Below are positions 8,940-18,893 of a stretch of 64,000 nucleotides of DNA, one piece after another. Position numbers and translations under genes: made by a program. This stretch comes from Paracoccaceae bacterium. GTDB lineage: Bacteria; Pseudomonadota; Alphaproteobacteria; Rhodobacterales; Rhodobacteraceae. Position 1 is the first letter of the stretch. Each line of letters opens with the position of its first letter. The stretch is taken from assembly GCA_024304985.1 (NCBI GenBank), contig JAMWZC010000001.1:248001-312000 (forward strand), read 5' to 3'. The notes under the pieces are model-generated. The model did not search any database. It was not told where the DNA came from and was given only the letters and a program-made list of their open reading frames with translations.

Positions 8940-9662
8940 ATGCCTTCCATGTCCGCATCCCGTCTGAGAATTGCAAGCTATAACCTGCAAAAATGTGTAG
9001 GCCTTGACCTGCGCCGCCGCCCTGACCGCAGCCTCAAGGTGATCGAGGGGCTTGGGGCGGATGTGGTCGTGCTGCAGGAGGCGGACAAACGCCTGCCCCC
9101 GCGTCCAGCCGCCCTGCCTCATGGCATGATCGAGGATGACGGCTGGCAGATCGTGCCGGTGGGCACAGGCGGGCACCGACCCGGCGGGTCACTTGGCTGG
9201 CATGGCAATGCCATGCTGATCCGGCCCGAGGTCCGGATTCTGGCGACCGCACATCTGGACCTGCCGGGACTGGAGCCACGCGGGGCGATCCGGGTCGATC
9301 TGGACACGCGCATCGGTCCTGTCAGGGTGATCGGGCTGCATCTGGGGCTGATCCGGCGGTATCGGTTGTTGCAGGTCGCAGCGATCATGCGCTGCCTGAG
9401 GGAATTGCCGCATCTGCCAACGGTTATGGCCGGGGATTTCAACGAATGGGGATCGGTCATGCCGCTGGACACGATGGCGCAGGGCCTGCGCTTCTTGCCC
9501 GGAAGCCCCAGTTTTCCGGCTGCTCGTCCCGTGGCCCGGCTGGATCGTTTCGCGCTGTCTGATGATCTGACCGCGCTGGAGCAAGGAGCCTATCTGGGCA
9601 ATCCGGCGCGCGTCGCCTCGGATCATTTGCCGGTCTGGGCGGATATCGCCGCGACGCGTTGA
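8940..9662 (+). CDS. Endonuclease/exonuclease/phosphatase (EEP) family protein
   Basis: A 240-residue EEP-fold hydrolase. Family blocks are RIASYNLQKCVGLD at the N-terminus, VVVLQEADKR with the metal-binding glutamate, GLHLGL, VMAGDFNEWG with the Asp/Asn pair, and ASDHLPVWADI with the C-terminal catalytic Asp-His. The fold includes DNA repair nucleases, phosphodiesterases and phospholipases. The visible motifs fix the mechanism but not the substrate. No signal peptide is seen. ATG 8940 or ATG 8949 could be the start. A bidirectional terminator separates it from the convergent rhlE. Confidence 0.83.
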   Translation: MPSMSASRLRIASYNLQKCVGLDLRRRPDRSLKVIEGLGADVVVLQEADKRLPPRPAALPHGMIEDDGWQIVPVGTGGHRPGGSLGWHGNAMLIRPEVRILATAHLDLPGLEPRGAIRVDLDTRIGPVRVIGLHLGLIRRYRLLQVAAIMRCLRELPHLPTVMAGDFNEWGSVMPLDTMAQGLRFLPGSPSFPAARPVARLDRFALSDDLTALEQGAYLGNPARVASDHLPVWADIAATR

Positions 9663-9691
9663 TCCTGCATCCGTGATGCGACCAAAAGAAG

Positions 9692-9718
9692 AAAGGCACC
9701 CCGAAGGGTGCCTTTGTC
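9692..9718. terminator. Bidirectional Rho-independent terminator
   Basis: AAAGGCACCC (9692-9701) and GGGTGCCTTT (9706-9715) form a perfect ten-base stem closed by a CGAA tetraloop. A-tract and T-tract flanks let it work on both strands, for the EEP gene and for rhlE. Confidence 0.92.
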
Positions 9719-9725
9719 GTTTGTC

Positions 9726-11066
9726 TTAGGCCGCTTGGCTGGCGGCAGAACCGCTCTTGCCACCGCCCGACCGACGCCGCCGGCGCTGTTGGGTGGTGCC
9801 GGGCTTTGCACCGCCTTCGCTGGCGCGTGCGCCACCGCCACGCGGACCACCGCCCTTGTTGCCGCCGCGACCGCGACCGCCGCCGGATTTCGGCGCGTCA
9901 GGCGCATCGAGAGCTTCCCACGGACGTCCCGACGCGATGGGGATCGAAATCTTCATCACTTTCTGGATGTCACGCAGTTCGCTCATCTCATCCGGTGCGC
10001 AGAAGGCGATGGCCGCGCCATCCTTGCCCGCCCGCGCGGTCCGGCCGATCCGGTGGACATAGTTTTCAGGCACATTGGGCAGTTCGTAGTTGTAGACATG
10101 TTTCACGTCCGGGATGTCCAGACCACGCGCGGCCACATCGGTGGCCACCAGCACGCGGATCTTGCCCGCCTTGAACGCCTCGATCGCGCGGTCGCGCTGA
10201 CCCTGGCTTTTGTTGCCGTGGATGGAGCCAGCCGCGAAGCCCGCCTTTTCCAGCGTCTTCATCAGCTTTTCGCAGCCATGCTTGGTGCGACCGAAAACCA
10301 GCGCCAGCTCGTCGCGGTGCTTGTCCAGCAGCTCGATCAACAGGTTGGTCTTTTCCGCCTTGGCGATGAAATGGACCAGCTGCGTGACCTTGTCGGCCAC
10401 CTTGCCAGCGGGGCTGACCTCGACCCGCATCGGGTTTTCGAGATAAGCACTGGCGATTTCGCTCATCTGCTTGTTCATCGTGGCCGAGAACAGCATCGTC
10501 TGGCGCTGCTTGGGCAGCAGGCCCGCGATCTTGCGCAGGGCGTGGATGAAGCCCAGATCCAGCATCTGATCGGCCTCGTCCAGCACCAGAAAGCGGGTCG
10601 AGTCCAGACGCACGGCGCGGCGGTCCAGAAGGTCCAGCAGACGGCCCGGTGTAGCCACGAGGATATCCGTGCCCCGGATCAGACGCCCGGCCTGCGCCGA
10701 GATCGACTGCCCGCCCACGACAAGGTTCACCTTCATCGGCGTTCCCTTGACGAAACCAGCCAGAGTGTCCGCGATCTGTTTGGCCAGTTCACGGGTCGGC
10801 GCGAGGATCAGCCCGTGGACATGTTTTTCCATCGGGCGTTTGGGATCGGCCATCAGTTGCGCCACCAGAGGCAGGCCAAAGGCCGCCGTCTTGCCGGTGC
10901 CGGTCTGGGCCAGACCCATCACATCCTTGCCGTCCAGCGCATGCGGGATGGCCCGGCTCTGGATCGGGGTGGGTTCGGTGATCCCGGTCTCGGCCAGGCG
11001 TTTCACCAGAATGGCCGGAAGGCCCATCATTTCAAATTCGTTCAACGTCATTTCCTTCACAGGCAT
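9726..11066 (-). CDS. rhlE: DEAD-box ATP-dependent RNA helicase, RhlE type
   Basis: A protein of about 446 residues with the two RecA-like domains of DEAD-box helicases: PTPIQSRAIP (Q motif), AQTGTGKT (motif I), PTRELAKQ (Ia), LDEADQML (II), SATMN (III), ATDVAARGLD (V) and HRIGRTARAG (VI). A Gly/Arg-rich basic tail of about 60 residues (GGGRGRGGNKGG and similar) follows, as usual for RhlE and likely to bind RNA. It remodels structured RNA in ribosome assembly and mRNA decay. The start is uncertain: ATG 11066 gives MPVKEMTLNEF and ATG 11051 gives MTLNEF, where the Shine-Dalgarno sequence would be too close. Confidence 0.94.
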   Translation of the reverse strand: MPVKEMTLNEFEMMGLPAILVKRLAETGITEPTPIQSRAIPHALDGKDVMGLAQTGTGKTAAFGLPLVAQLMADPKRPMEKHVHGLILAPTRELAKQIADTLAGFVKGTPMKVNLVVGGQSISAQAGRLIRGTDILVATPGRLLDLLDRRAVRLDSTRFLVLDEADQMLDLGFIHALRKIAGLLPKQRQTMLFSATMNKQMSEIASAYLENPMRVEVSPAGKVADKVTQLVHFIAKAEKTNLLIELLDKHRDELALVFGRTKHGCEKLMKTLEKAGFAAGSIHGNKSQGQRDRAIEAFKAGKIRVLVATDVAARGLDIPDVKHVYNYELPNVPENYVHRIGRTARAGKDGAAIAFCAPDEMSELRDIQKVMKISIPIASGRPWEALDAPDAPKSGGGRGRGGNKGGGPRGGGARASEGGAKPGTTQQRRRRRSGGGKSGSAASQAA

Positions 11067-11417
11067 GCGGACGCGCCGCCATGCCGATGGTTGATGTCCC
11101 GTCAGGGGACACCCGTGGTTGCACACTGGTCATGACCGACGGACGACATGTCCGATCAGCCGCCAGAGCGCTGATCCCCACGCGTGATCTTGGGAAAAAC
11201 AACCGCTGCCCTGTTCCGCCCTTCGCGCCTGTCCCGTCAGGGTGGCGCATGGGTCTTGCTTCTTCTGCTCACGCGGCAGAGGGCATCGCTTGGGATGCAC
11301 ATGCGCTTTCACAGGCCGGAAGTCAACCCTTGGGTCGGAGTCGCGGCGAAACGGGGTGGAACTGCGGCGCGGCTGCCGCTAAACCCGGACGGATTGGAAT
11401 TCACGCGGAACAGGCCC
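11067..11417. other. Divergent intergenic region rhlE / Fur-family gene
   Basis: About 350 bases without a convincing gene. The rhlE side holds a short hairpin, TGTCCC (11095-11100) with GGGACA (11106-11111), that would lie in the rhlE leader. The reading frame of the Fur-family gene is open upstream to 11184, but that part is not family-like. No clear promoter was found. Confidence 0.5.
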
Positions 11418-11843
11418 ATGGCTGACACGATCATTTCCCGCTGCGAGGCCAAGGGGCTGCGCATGACCGACCAGCGTCGGACCATCGCGACAGTTCTGGA
11501 AGGCTCGGACGACCATCCCGACGTCGAGGAGCTTTATGCCCGCGCCTCGGCCATTGATCCGCGCATTTCGATTGCCACGATCTACCGCACCGTCAAACTG
11601 TTCGAGGAGGCGGGGATTCTGGACAAGCTGGAGTTCGGGGATGGCCGTGCCCGCTATGAGGATGGCGCGCGCGAGCATCACGACCATCTGATCGACATGC
11701 AGACCGGAGAAGTGATCGAGTTCTGCGACCCCGAGATCGAGGCGCTTCAGGAGAAGATCGCGCGGAGGCTGGGTTATACGCTGAAAGGCCACAAGCTCGA
11801 GCTTTATGGCGTGCCGTTGAAGCCGCGTGCGGAAAAGACCTGA
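11418..11843 (+). CDS. Fur-family metal-responsive transcriptional regulator
   Basis: A 141-residue regulator with an N-terminal winged helix (LRMTDQRRTIATVL, then the recognition region ISIATIYRTVKLFEEAG) and a C-terminal metal-binding dimerisation domain (REHHDHLIDMQTGEVIEFCD). The HHDH motif gives the regulatory metal site. The CxxC pair of E. coli Fur that holds structural zinc is absent: the expected first Cys-x-x-Cys is replaced by DMQTG. That is common in alphaproteobacterial Fur/Mur/Irr proteins. It could be Fur or Mur (manganese). Irr is less likely because its heme motif is not seen. ATG 11418 is chosen as the start of the conserved domain. Confidence 0.87.
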   Translation: MADTIISRCEAKGLRMTDQRRTIATVLEGSDDHPDVEELYARASAIDPRISIATIYRTVKLFEEAGILDKLEFGDGRARYEDGAREHHDHLIDMQTGEVIEFCDPEIEALQEKIARRLGYTLKGHKLELYGVPLKPRAEKT

Positions 11844-11874
11844 CGGCACCGAAAAGCTGCGCTAGGTCTGGGGC

Positions 11875-13146
11875 ATGACCCGTGACGCGCCCTTTTCCTC
11901 CGGCCTTGAGGCCCCCGTTCTGACGGGGGCGGCCCGCCCCGGCCTTTGCACCGATTGCGGTGTGTCGCGCATGGGGGACGGGCGCGCCTGCGGGCGGGCC
12001 TGTCAGTTCATTCAACCCGACTATCCCGGCCTTGAACGTGCGACGCACGGGCGCGAGACGGACCCCTCGCGCGGCGAGGAAGGGTTCTTCGGCGTGACCA
12101 CCCGGATGATGCGCGCGCGGCTGGACCCGCCCGCGCAGGGCGCGCAATGGACGGGCATCACCACGGCGGTGGCGGCGGAATTGCTGCGCGATGGCACAGT
12201 GGATGCGGTGCTGACCATGGCCCCCGACCCGGACGACCGCTGGAAACCCATGCCCGTCATCGTGACCGAACCCGAGGCGCTGGCGCAATGTCGCGGCATG
12301 CGGATGGGCTATGCGCCCCTGCTGGCCTTGCTGGAACCGGCCCGTGCGGCGGGGCATCTGCGGCTGGCGATCATCGGTATTCCCTGTCAGGTCTATGCCC
12401 TGCGCGCGCTGGAAGCCGAACTGGGGTTCGAACGGCTGTATGTCATAGGCACCCCCTGCTCGGACAATACCACGACCGAGAATTTCCACAGCTTTCTGAA
12501 GCTTCTGGACGCCAGGCCCGAAACCATCAGCTATCTGGAGTTCCGTGCGGACTACCATGTGGAGCTGCGCTTTGACGATGGTCGCAAGGCGCGGATGATC
12601 CCTTTCCTGCAATTGCCGATCTCTCAGTTGCCCGATGACTTCTTTCCGATGACCTGCAAGACCTGCGTCGACTACACCAACCGTCTGGCCGATATCACCG
12701 TGGGCTATATGGGCGGGGATGGCGATCAATGGATCATCAGTCGCAACGCACGCGGCGACGAGATGCTGTCCGCTTTGGGTGATCGCCTGACCATCCTGCC
12801 CCTGACCGACAAGGGCAAGCGCGCGGGGGCTGTCAAAGGGTTCATGGAGAATACCGCCCGCGCCGCAGGCGGCATGCCGCTGCGCCGTATGCCCGACTGG
12901 CTGCGCCCCATCGTGTCCTTCCTGCAGCCGCGCATCGGCCCGCGCGGCGTCGAATTCGCCCGCACGCGGGTCGAGATGAAAGCGATCGAGACTGTCCTGC
13001 ACCTGCGCCGGGCACATCCGGCGCGGCTCAAGAACATGGTGCCCGCCCATGTCTGGCGTCTGGTCGCCCCTTACGGTCTGCGCCCGGACCCGGGCGAGAG
13101 GCGCGCGGAACCACCGCCCCTTGCACCTTCCCCGCCGCAGGACTAA
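11875..13146 (+). CDS. Coenzyme F420 hydrogenase/dehydrogenase beta-subunit family Fe-S flavoprotein (FrhB/HCAR/BciB-like)
   Basis: A 423-residue soluble protein with the FrhB N- and C-terminal domains. Cysteines expected to hold [4Fe-4S] clusters are visible in LCTDCGV, ACGRACQ, GIPCQVYA, GTPCSDN and MTCKTCVDY. The family includes 7-hydroxymethyl chlorophyll a reductase and the BciB 8-vinyl reductase of chlorophyll biosynthesis. It also has many members of unknown role in bacteria lacking F420 and photosynthesis. No bacteriochlorophyll gene is in this window, so I do not assign BciB. It sits 31 bases after the Fur-family gene, so iron-responsive regulation is possible but not shown. Confidence 0.75.
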   Translation: MTRDAPFSSGLEAPVLTGAARPGLCTDCGVSRMGDGRACGRACQFIQPDYPGLERATHGRETDPSRGEEGFFGVTTRMMRARLDPPAQGAQWTGITTAVAAELLRDGTVDAVLTMAPDPDDRWKPMPVIVTEPEALAQCRGMRMGYAPLLALLEPARAAGHLRLAIIGIPCQVYALRALEAELGFERLYVIGTPCSDNTTTENFHSFLKLLDARPETISYLEFRADYHVELRFDDGRKARMIPFLQLPISQLPDDFFPMTCKTCVDYTNRLADITVGYMGGDGDQWIISRNARGDEMLSALGDRLTILPLTDKGKRAGAVKGFMENTARAAGGMPLRRMPDWLRPIVSFLQPRIGPRGVEFARTRVEMKAIETVLHLRRAHPARLKNMVPAHVWRLVAPYGLRPDPGERRAEPPPLAPSPPQD

Positions 13147-13204
13147 TCCGGGTGCTGACCCCTGCCGCGCCTGCGCGCGCGGCCTTCCCGATCACAGGCC
13201 GGAC

Positions 13205-14083
13205 ATGATGGAAAACCTGCGCGGCGCGCTTCTGATGACCGCAGCCATGCTTGGCTTCGCCATCGAGGACATGTTCATCAAGATGCTTTCGGCAACGGTG
13301 CCGCTGGGGATGGTGTTGATCATGCTGGGCGCGGGCGGTGCTGTGGTCTTTGCCATCCTTGCGCTGTTGCGCGGCGATGCGCTGTTTTCGCGCGATCTGC
13401 TGGCGCGCTCGGTGCTGATCCGGAATACAGGAGAGTTGATCGGCACCATCGGATTTGTCAGCGCCATCGTGCTGACGCCGCTGTCGTCGGCCTCGGCCAT
13501 TCTGCAGGCCACGCCGCTGGTGGTCACGCTGGGGGCGGCGCTGTTTCTGGGCGAGCAAGTCGGTTGGCGTCGCTGGAGCGCGATCCTTGTAGGGTTTGCA
13601 GGGGTTCTGCTGATCATCCGGCCGGGCCTTGCAGCGTTCGAGCCGTTGTCGCTTCTGGCGCTTCTGGGTGTGTTCGGACTGGCGGTGCGCGATCTGGCGA
13701 CACGTGCCGTGCCCCGCGCGATCTCGTCGATGCAGTTGTCTACCTATGCCTTCGCAACGCTGGTGCCGGCCGGTCTGGGGATGCTGACCTTCACCGGGCA
13801 AGGTCTGCGGATGCTGACACCTCTGGAAGGCGCGCTGATGGCGGCGGCTCTGGGCTTTGGCGTTCTGGCCTATTACGCGATCGTGGCGGCGATGCGGATG
13901 GGGGATGTGGCGGTGATCACGCCGTTCCGCTATTCGCGACTGGTCTTTGCCTTGGGGTTTGGCGTCCTGTTCTTCGGCGAGCGTCCGGACGCGATGACGC
14001 TTGCGGGATCTGCGCTGATCGTGGCCTCGGGGATCTATACCTTTTGGCGTGAAGCGCGACTGCAGCGCGGGCCCCGGCACTGA
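13205..14083 (+). CDS. DMT-superfamily (EamA) transporter
   Basis: A 292-residue inner-membrane protein with about ten hydrophobic segments in two EamA repeats. RGALLMTAAMLGFAIEDM opens the first repeat, LSSASAILQATPLVVTLGAA and WRRWSAILVGFAGVLLI close it, and the second begins LSLLALLGVFGLAVRDLA. AVITPFRYSRLVFAL and LFFGERPDAMTLAG are the usual last-helix blocks. Substrate is unknown. The frame is open upstream to 13049 but overlaps the Fe-S flavoprotein; ATG 13205 (or 13208) starts the hydrophobic protein. It follows that gene by 58 bases and could share its transcript. Confidence 0.85.
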   Translation: MMENLRGALLMTAAMLGFAIEDMFIKMLSATVPLGMVLIMLGAGGAVVFAILALLRGDALFSRDLLARSVLIRNTGELIGTIGFVSAIVLTPLSSASAILQATPLVVTLGAALFLGEQVGWRRWSAILVGFAGVLLIIRPGLAAFEPLSLLALLGVFGLAVRDLATRAVPRAISSMQLSTYAFATLVPAGLGMLTFTGQGLRMLTPLEGALMAAALGFGVLAYYAIVAAMRMGDVAVITPFRYSRLVFALGFGVLFFGERPDAMTLAGSALIVASGIYTFWREARLQRGPRH

Positions 14084-14243
14084 TCCAAGCCGCCATGCGG
14101 CGCGCAAGCCGATGAATCCGGCCCTTGCGGCAAGATTGTTGACGGCAAAGGCGAAAACCTTGCGGGGTTAGCGCAAACCTGTGCGCTGGCCCCTTTTCCT
14201 TGGCCGCCGCGCCCTCTAAAAGCCCCCCAACGCATCGCCATAG

Positions 14244-15533
<1,290 letters not shown>

Positions 15534-15555
15534 GCGCGAAGCGATGCCAGCCTCC

Positions 15556-15585
15556 AAAGCGGCCCCGATTGTGGGCCGCTTTTTC
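15556..15585 (+). terminator. Rho-independent terminator of eno
   Basis: AGCGGCCC (15558-15565) pairs with GGGCCGCT (15573-15580) and is followed by TTTT. Confidence 0.9.
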
Positions 15586-15593
15586 ACATCCCG

Positions 15594-15618
15594 TTTCTTC
15601 TTGCTGCAAGTATCCTCG
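15594..15618 (-). repeat. Dispersed 25-base intergenic motif, copy 1
   Basis: On the minus strand this reads CGAGGATACTTGCAGCAAGA followed by AGAA. It matches the copies at 23006-23030 and 47049-47070, consensus CGAGGATATTTG..GCAAGAAGAA. It lies directly after the eno terminator. Confidence 0.65.
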
Positions 15619-15752
15619 CCGAAGGCATGCGACGGCGCGGCCGGACGGCGCATCTGAAAAAATGCATGCTGCGTGAAACTAATTTTCCCTCCCCGCCGTG
15701 ACTGACACATGCCCCACCTGAATGGGGCGCAGCTCAAATGGGAGAGAGACCG

Positions 15753-16304
15753 ATGAACAGCACGATCAAGGCCCTGCTACTGGCCACAAGCCTGACCACC
15801 GCCTCGGCCGCCATGGCCGCCAATCCGCAGGTCGGTGGCGCGGATATGTTCGAGACCCGCAACATCGTCGAGAATGCCGTCAATTCCGCTGACCACACCA
15901 CGCTGGTCGCCGCAGTGCAGGCCGCCGAACTGGTCGAGACGCTGCAAGGCCCCGGCCCTTTCACCGTTTTCGCGCCGGTCAATGATGCCTTCGCCGCCCT
16001 GCCTGCGGGCACGGTCGAGACCCTGCTCAAGCCCGAGAACAAGGCCATGTTGCAGAAGGTGCTGACCGCCCATGTGGTGGCGGGCAACATGTCCACCGCC
16101 CAGATCGCGGCGCGGGCGCGGGCCAGCGCGGACGGATTTTATCATTTCAATGCCGTATCCGGCGACGCGCTGTCGGCGCAGGTGCGTGGGCGCAATCTTT
16201 ACATCTACGACGAAAGCGGCAACGCGGCGCGGGTCACGATCTCGGATGTGGTCCAGTCCAATGGCGTGATCCATGTGGTCAACACGGTGCTTGTGCCCAA
16301 GTGA
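15753..16304 (+). CDS. Secreted fasciclin (FAS1) domain protein
   Basis: A 183-residue exported protein: signal peptide MNSTIKALLLATSLTTASA with cleavage near AMA, then one FAS1 domain. The domain shows DHTTLVAAVQAAELVETLQG (H1 region), GPFTVFAPVNDAFAALPAG (FAS1 motif 1), LTAHVVAGN, and NGVIHVVNTVLVPK (motif 2 at the C-terminus). FAS1 proteins mediate adhesion or cell-surface interactions. GGGAGAGAGACCG is the Shine-Dalgarno region; an in-frame ATG at 15738 lies inside it and is less likely. No clear terminator follows. Confidence 0.9.
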   Translation: MNSTIKALLLATSLTTASAAMAANPQVGGADMFETRNIVENAVNSADHTTLVAAVQAAELVETLQGPGPFTVFAPVNDAFAALPAGTVETLLKPENKAMLQKVLTAHVVAGNMSTAQIAARARASADGFYHFNAVSGDALSAQVRGRNLYIYDESGNAARVTISDVVQSNGVIHVVNTVLVPK

Positions 16305-16438
16305 CGACAGGACAGGTCGCCTTATCCTGATGTCATGAAGGCAAGGACCGGGTGGCCTCAGGCGGGGGCGGAGTCTTGTGGCAGCAAGAACCGTCCCCGT
16401 TCAATCACGATTTCCGTTCCATTCCGAGGGAGAGTGCG

Positions 16439-16597
16439 ATGCGCCCCCGTTCCGATCTGGAAACACCGCCCACGCGCCCGGCCACAGGCGATCACAAACC
16501 GGGGCCGCGTCGGGGTATAAGGTTGCAGGAAGGGCTGGTCCTTGCGCTGCTGGGCGTGATGATGGCCTGCGCCTGGGCCATCACATTGACGGGCTGA
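16439..16597 (+). CDS. Small single-span membrane protein, unknown function
   Basis: A 52-residue protein. About 28 polar, Pro/Arg-rich residues (MRPRSDLETPPTRPATGDHK) are followed by one hydrophobic segment, LVLALLGVMMACAWAITLTG, ending at the C-terminus, so it is probably tail-anchored with the N-terminus in the cytoplasm. GAGGGAGAG lies about five bases before the ATG, a strong ribosome-binding site, which is why I accept this short frame. I do not recognise the family. It is convergent with pgi; the stop codons are 27 bases apart. Confidence 0.6.
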   Translation: MRPRSDLETPPTRPATGDHKPGPRRGIRLQEGLVLALLGVMMACAWAITLTG

Positions 16598-16623
16598 GAA
16601 TACGCGACCGATTGGATCTGGGC

Positions 16624-18225
16624 CTATCGTCCGGTCAGAAAATCGATCAGCGCGCGGGTCGAGCCGTCCTTGGTGGCCGTATCGCCCCCCTCCAGCAGTG
16701 GTTGCAGCGCCGTGGCCAGTTCCTTGCCCAGTTCCACCCCCCATTGATCGAAACTGTTGATCCCAAGGATCACGCCTTCGACAAAGACACGGTGTTCATA
16801 AAGCGCCACGATCTGCCCCAGACGGCGGGGTGTCAGCCTGTCATAGGCCAGCGTGACCGAGGGCCTGTTGCCCGGAAAGACCCGGTGCCGCGCCTGTCGC
16901 TCCAATTCGGCCCCGGTCAACCCCTTGGCCGTCATGATGGCGCGAGCTTCATCCAGCGACCGCCCTGTCATCAAGGCCTCGGACTGGGCGAGGCAATTGG
17001 CGATCAGCAGGCGGTGCTGGTGCGCCAGATCAGGCTCATGCCCTTGGGCGGCGATCAGGAATTCACAGGGGATGACATCGGTGCCCTGATGGATCAGCTG
17101 GTAAAAGGCGTGTTGTCCATTGGTGCCTGGCTCGCCCCAGACGACAGGTCCCGAGGGACGGGACAGGTCGCTGCCATCCATGGAAACGCGCTTGCCATTG
17201 CTCTCCATCTCGAGTTGCTGGAGATAGGCCGGAAGGCGCGACAGGCGCTGATCATAGGGCAGCACGGCCCGCGTGGCATGGCCCTGCACCTGACGGTGCC
17301 AGATGCCGGTCAACGCCAGAAGGACGGGCAGATTCGCGTCAAGCGGCGCCTTTCGGAAATGCGCATCCATCGCCGCCGCCCCGTCAAGCATCTGGCGAAA
17401 ATGCTCAGGCCCGACAGCAAGCATCAGCGACAGCCCAATCGGCCCCCACATGGAATAACGTCCGCCCACCCAATCTTCGAAACCGAAGACGCGGTCGGAG
17501 CCGATGCCGAAGGCGGCGGCCTTGTCTGCCGCTGTGGACAGGGCCACGAACTGCGCGCCGGGTTCTGCAACGCTGGCCGCCATCCATTCGCGCGCCGTGG
17601 CAGCGTTTGTCATCGTCTCGATCGTGGTGAAGGTCTTGGAGGCCACGATGACCAGCGTCCGTGCCGGGTCCAGACCCTTGAGCGTATCCGCGATATGCGC
17701 CCCGTCCACGTTCGACACGAAATGACAGCGCGGGCCGTCGTGATAAGGGGCCAGCGCCAGCGTGGCCATAGCGGGGCCAAGGTCGGACCCGCCTATCCCG
17801 ATATTGACCACATCGGAGATGCGACCGCCCTGCCCCGTGATGCGGCCTGCACGGATGGAGTCGGCAAATGCCTCCATCCTTGCGCGGGTCGCGCGGATAC
17901 CGGGCAACACGTCCTGTCCATCGACGCGGATGACTGCATCATCCGGCGCACGCAGGGCCGTGTGCAGAACGGCGCGGCCCTCGGTTTCGTTGATCTTCGC
18001 ACCGGAGAACATCGCGTCGCGCCATGTCTCGACATCCGCCGCGCGCGCGAGATCCAGCAAGCCAGCCCGGATATCGTCGTCGATCCCGGTCTTGGAGTAG
18101 TCGAACAGCAGCCCGTCAACCTGGGCGGAAAACCGGGCTGCGCGGTCCGGATCCGCCGCAAAAAGGGACAGGATCCGTGGGGGTGTCATGGCCGCAAGGC
18201 GGCTCCAGCAGTCATCCATCGTCAT
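16624..18225 (-). CDS. pgi: Glucose-6-phosphate isomerase
   Basis: A 533-residue cytoplasmic enzyme interconverting glucose 6-phosphate and fructose 6-phosphate. Family blocks include [56 protein letters not shown] (phosphate-binding SKTFTT), [16 protein letters not shown], the [10 protein letters not shown] block and [18 protein letters not shown] near the catalytic His. [11 protein letters not shown] near the C-terminus contains the conserved Lys. The start ATG 18225 overlaps the pgl stop (ATGA), making it the last gene of the zwf-pgl-pgi operon. Confidence 0.97.
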   Translation of the reverse strand: MTMDDCWSRLAAMTPPRILSLFAADPDRAARFSAQVDGLLFDYSKTGIDDDIRAGLLDLARAADVETWRDAMFSGAKINETEGRAVLHTALRAPDDAVIRVDGQDVLPGIRATRARMEAFADSIRAGRITGQGGRISDVVNIGIGGSDLGPAMATLALAPYHDGPRCHFVSNVDGAHIADTLKGLDPARTLVIVASKTFTTIETMTNAATAREWMAASVAEPGAQFVALSTAADKAAAFGIGSDRVFGFEDWVGGRYSMWGPIGLSLMLAVGPEHFRQMLDGAAAMDAHFRKAPLDANLPVLLALTGIWHRQVQGHATRAVLPYDQRLSRLPAYLQQLEMESNGKRVSMDGSDLSRPSGPVVWGEPGTNGQHAFYQLIHQGTDVIPCEFLIAAQGHEPDLAHQHRLLIANCLAQSEALMTGRSLDEARAIMTAKGLTGAELERQARHRVFPGNRPSVTLAYDRLTPRRLGQIVALYEHRVFVEGVILGINSFDQWGVELGKELATALQPLLEGGDTATKDGSTRALIDFLTGR

Positions 18226-18893
18226 GCGGCCCAATGCACCTCTGCCTCATTCAGGATCGCGGCCACTGGCGCCTCTTCCGGCGGCAGGGTCAGCGCGCGT
18301 TCAAGCGCGGTGCGTTTTTCATCGCCGGTGATGACAAGATGCAGGCTCATGGCATCGCAGATCACGCGTGCGCTCAGGCTGACGCGCGTGCAGGCCAGAC
18401 CTGCGGCGCGCATCGACACCAGGATCGGCGCAGCCGGGTCAAGTGCGAGGCGCAGGTTGTCGCCACGGGGAAAGAGGCTGGCCGTGTGCATGTCGGTCCC
18501 CATGCCCAGAAGGGCGACCGACACCGGCAGAAGGGGCTCGATCCGGGTTTCGACCTCGGACAGGCTATCTTCCGGGTCGTCCCCCCCCGCATAGAAGGGG
18601 TGAAAGGTCGCCGCCCCAGCCCGTCCCGTCAACAGCCGCGCGCGCACCAGCCCGGCGTTGGACCGAGGGTCATCCTGCGGCACCCAGCGTTCATCGCTGA
18701 GCATGACATCGACGCGGGACCAGTCCAGATCGGCATCGCAAAGCGCATCGAAGATCGGCCCCGGCGTCGTGCCGCCCGGCACGACCAGCGTGGCGCGATC
18801 CTCGTGCATCAGGGCGGCGGTCAGCTTGCCCGCCAGCACATTGGCCAGATTGATGGCCAGCATCTCGGCATCGGCATATTCGTGCATATTCAT
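18222..18893 (-). CDS. pgl: 6-phosphogluconolactonase
   Basis: A 223-residue DevB/Pgl-type enzyme hydrolysing 6-phosphogluconolactone to 6-phosphogluconate. The sugar-phosphate fold is marked by [16 protein letters not shown] near residue 40, [20 protein letters not shown] (active-site DERWV) and [15 protein letters not shown] (GMGxDGHTASLFP-type, here with M in place of G). ATG 18893 overlaps the zwf stop (18890) and its own stop overlaps the pgi start, so all three are translated as a coupled unit. Together they feed the oxidative pentose phosphate or Entner-Doudoroff pathways. Confidence 0.95.
   Translation of the reverse strand: MNMHEYADAEMLAINLANVLAGKLTAALMHEDRATLVVPGGTTPGPIFDALCDADLDWSRVDVMLSDERWVPQDDPRSNAGLVRARLLTGRAGAATFHPFYAGGDDPEDSLSEVETRIEPLLPVSVALLGMGTDMHTASLFPRGDNLRLALDPAAPILVSMRAAGLACTRVSLSARVICDAMSLHLVITGDEKRTALERALTLPPEEAPVAAILNEAEVHWAA

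Noticed and set aside
16378-18594. A 738-residue open frame on the plus strand opposite pgi and pgl
   Set aside because: It is antisense to two certain genes that form an overlapping operon, and its translation has no coherent protein features.
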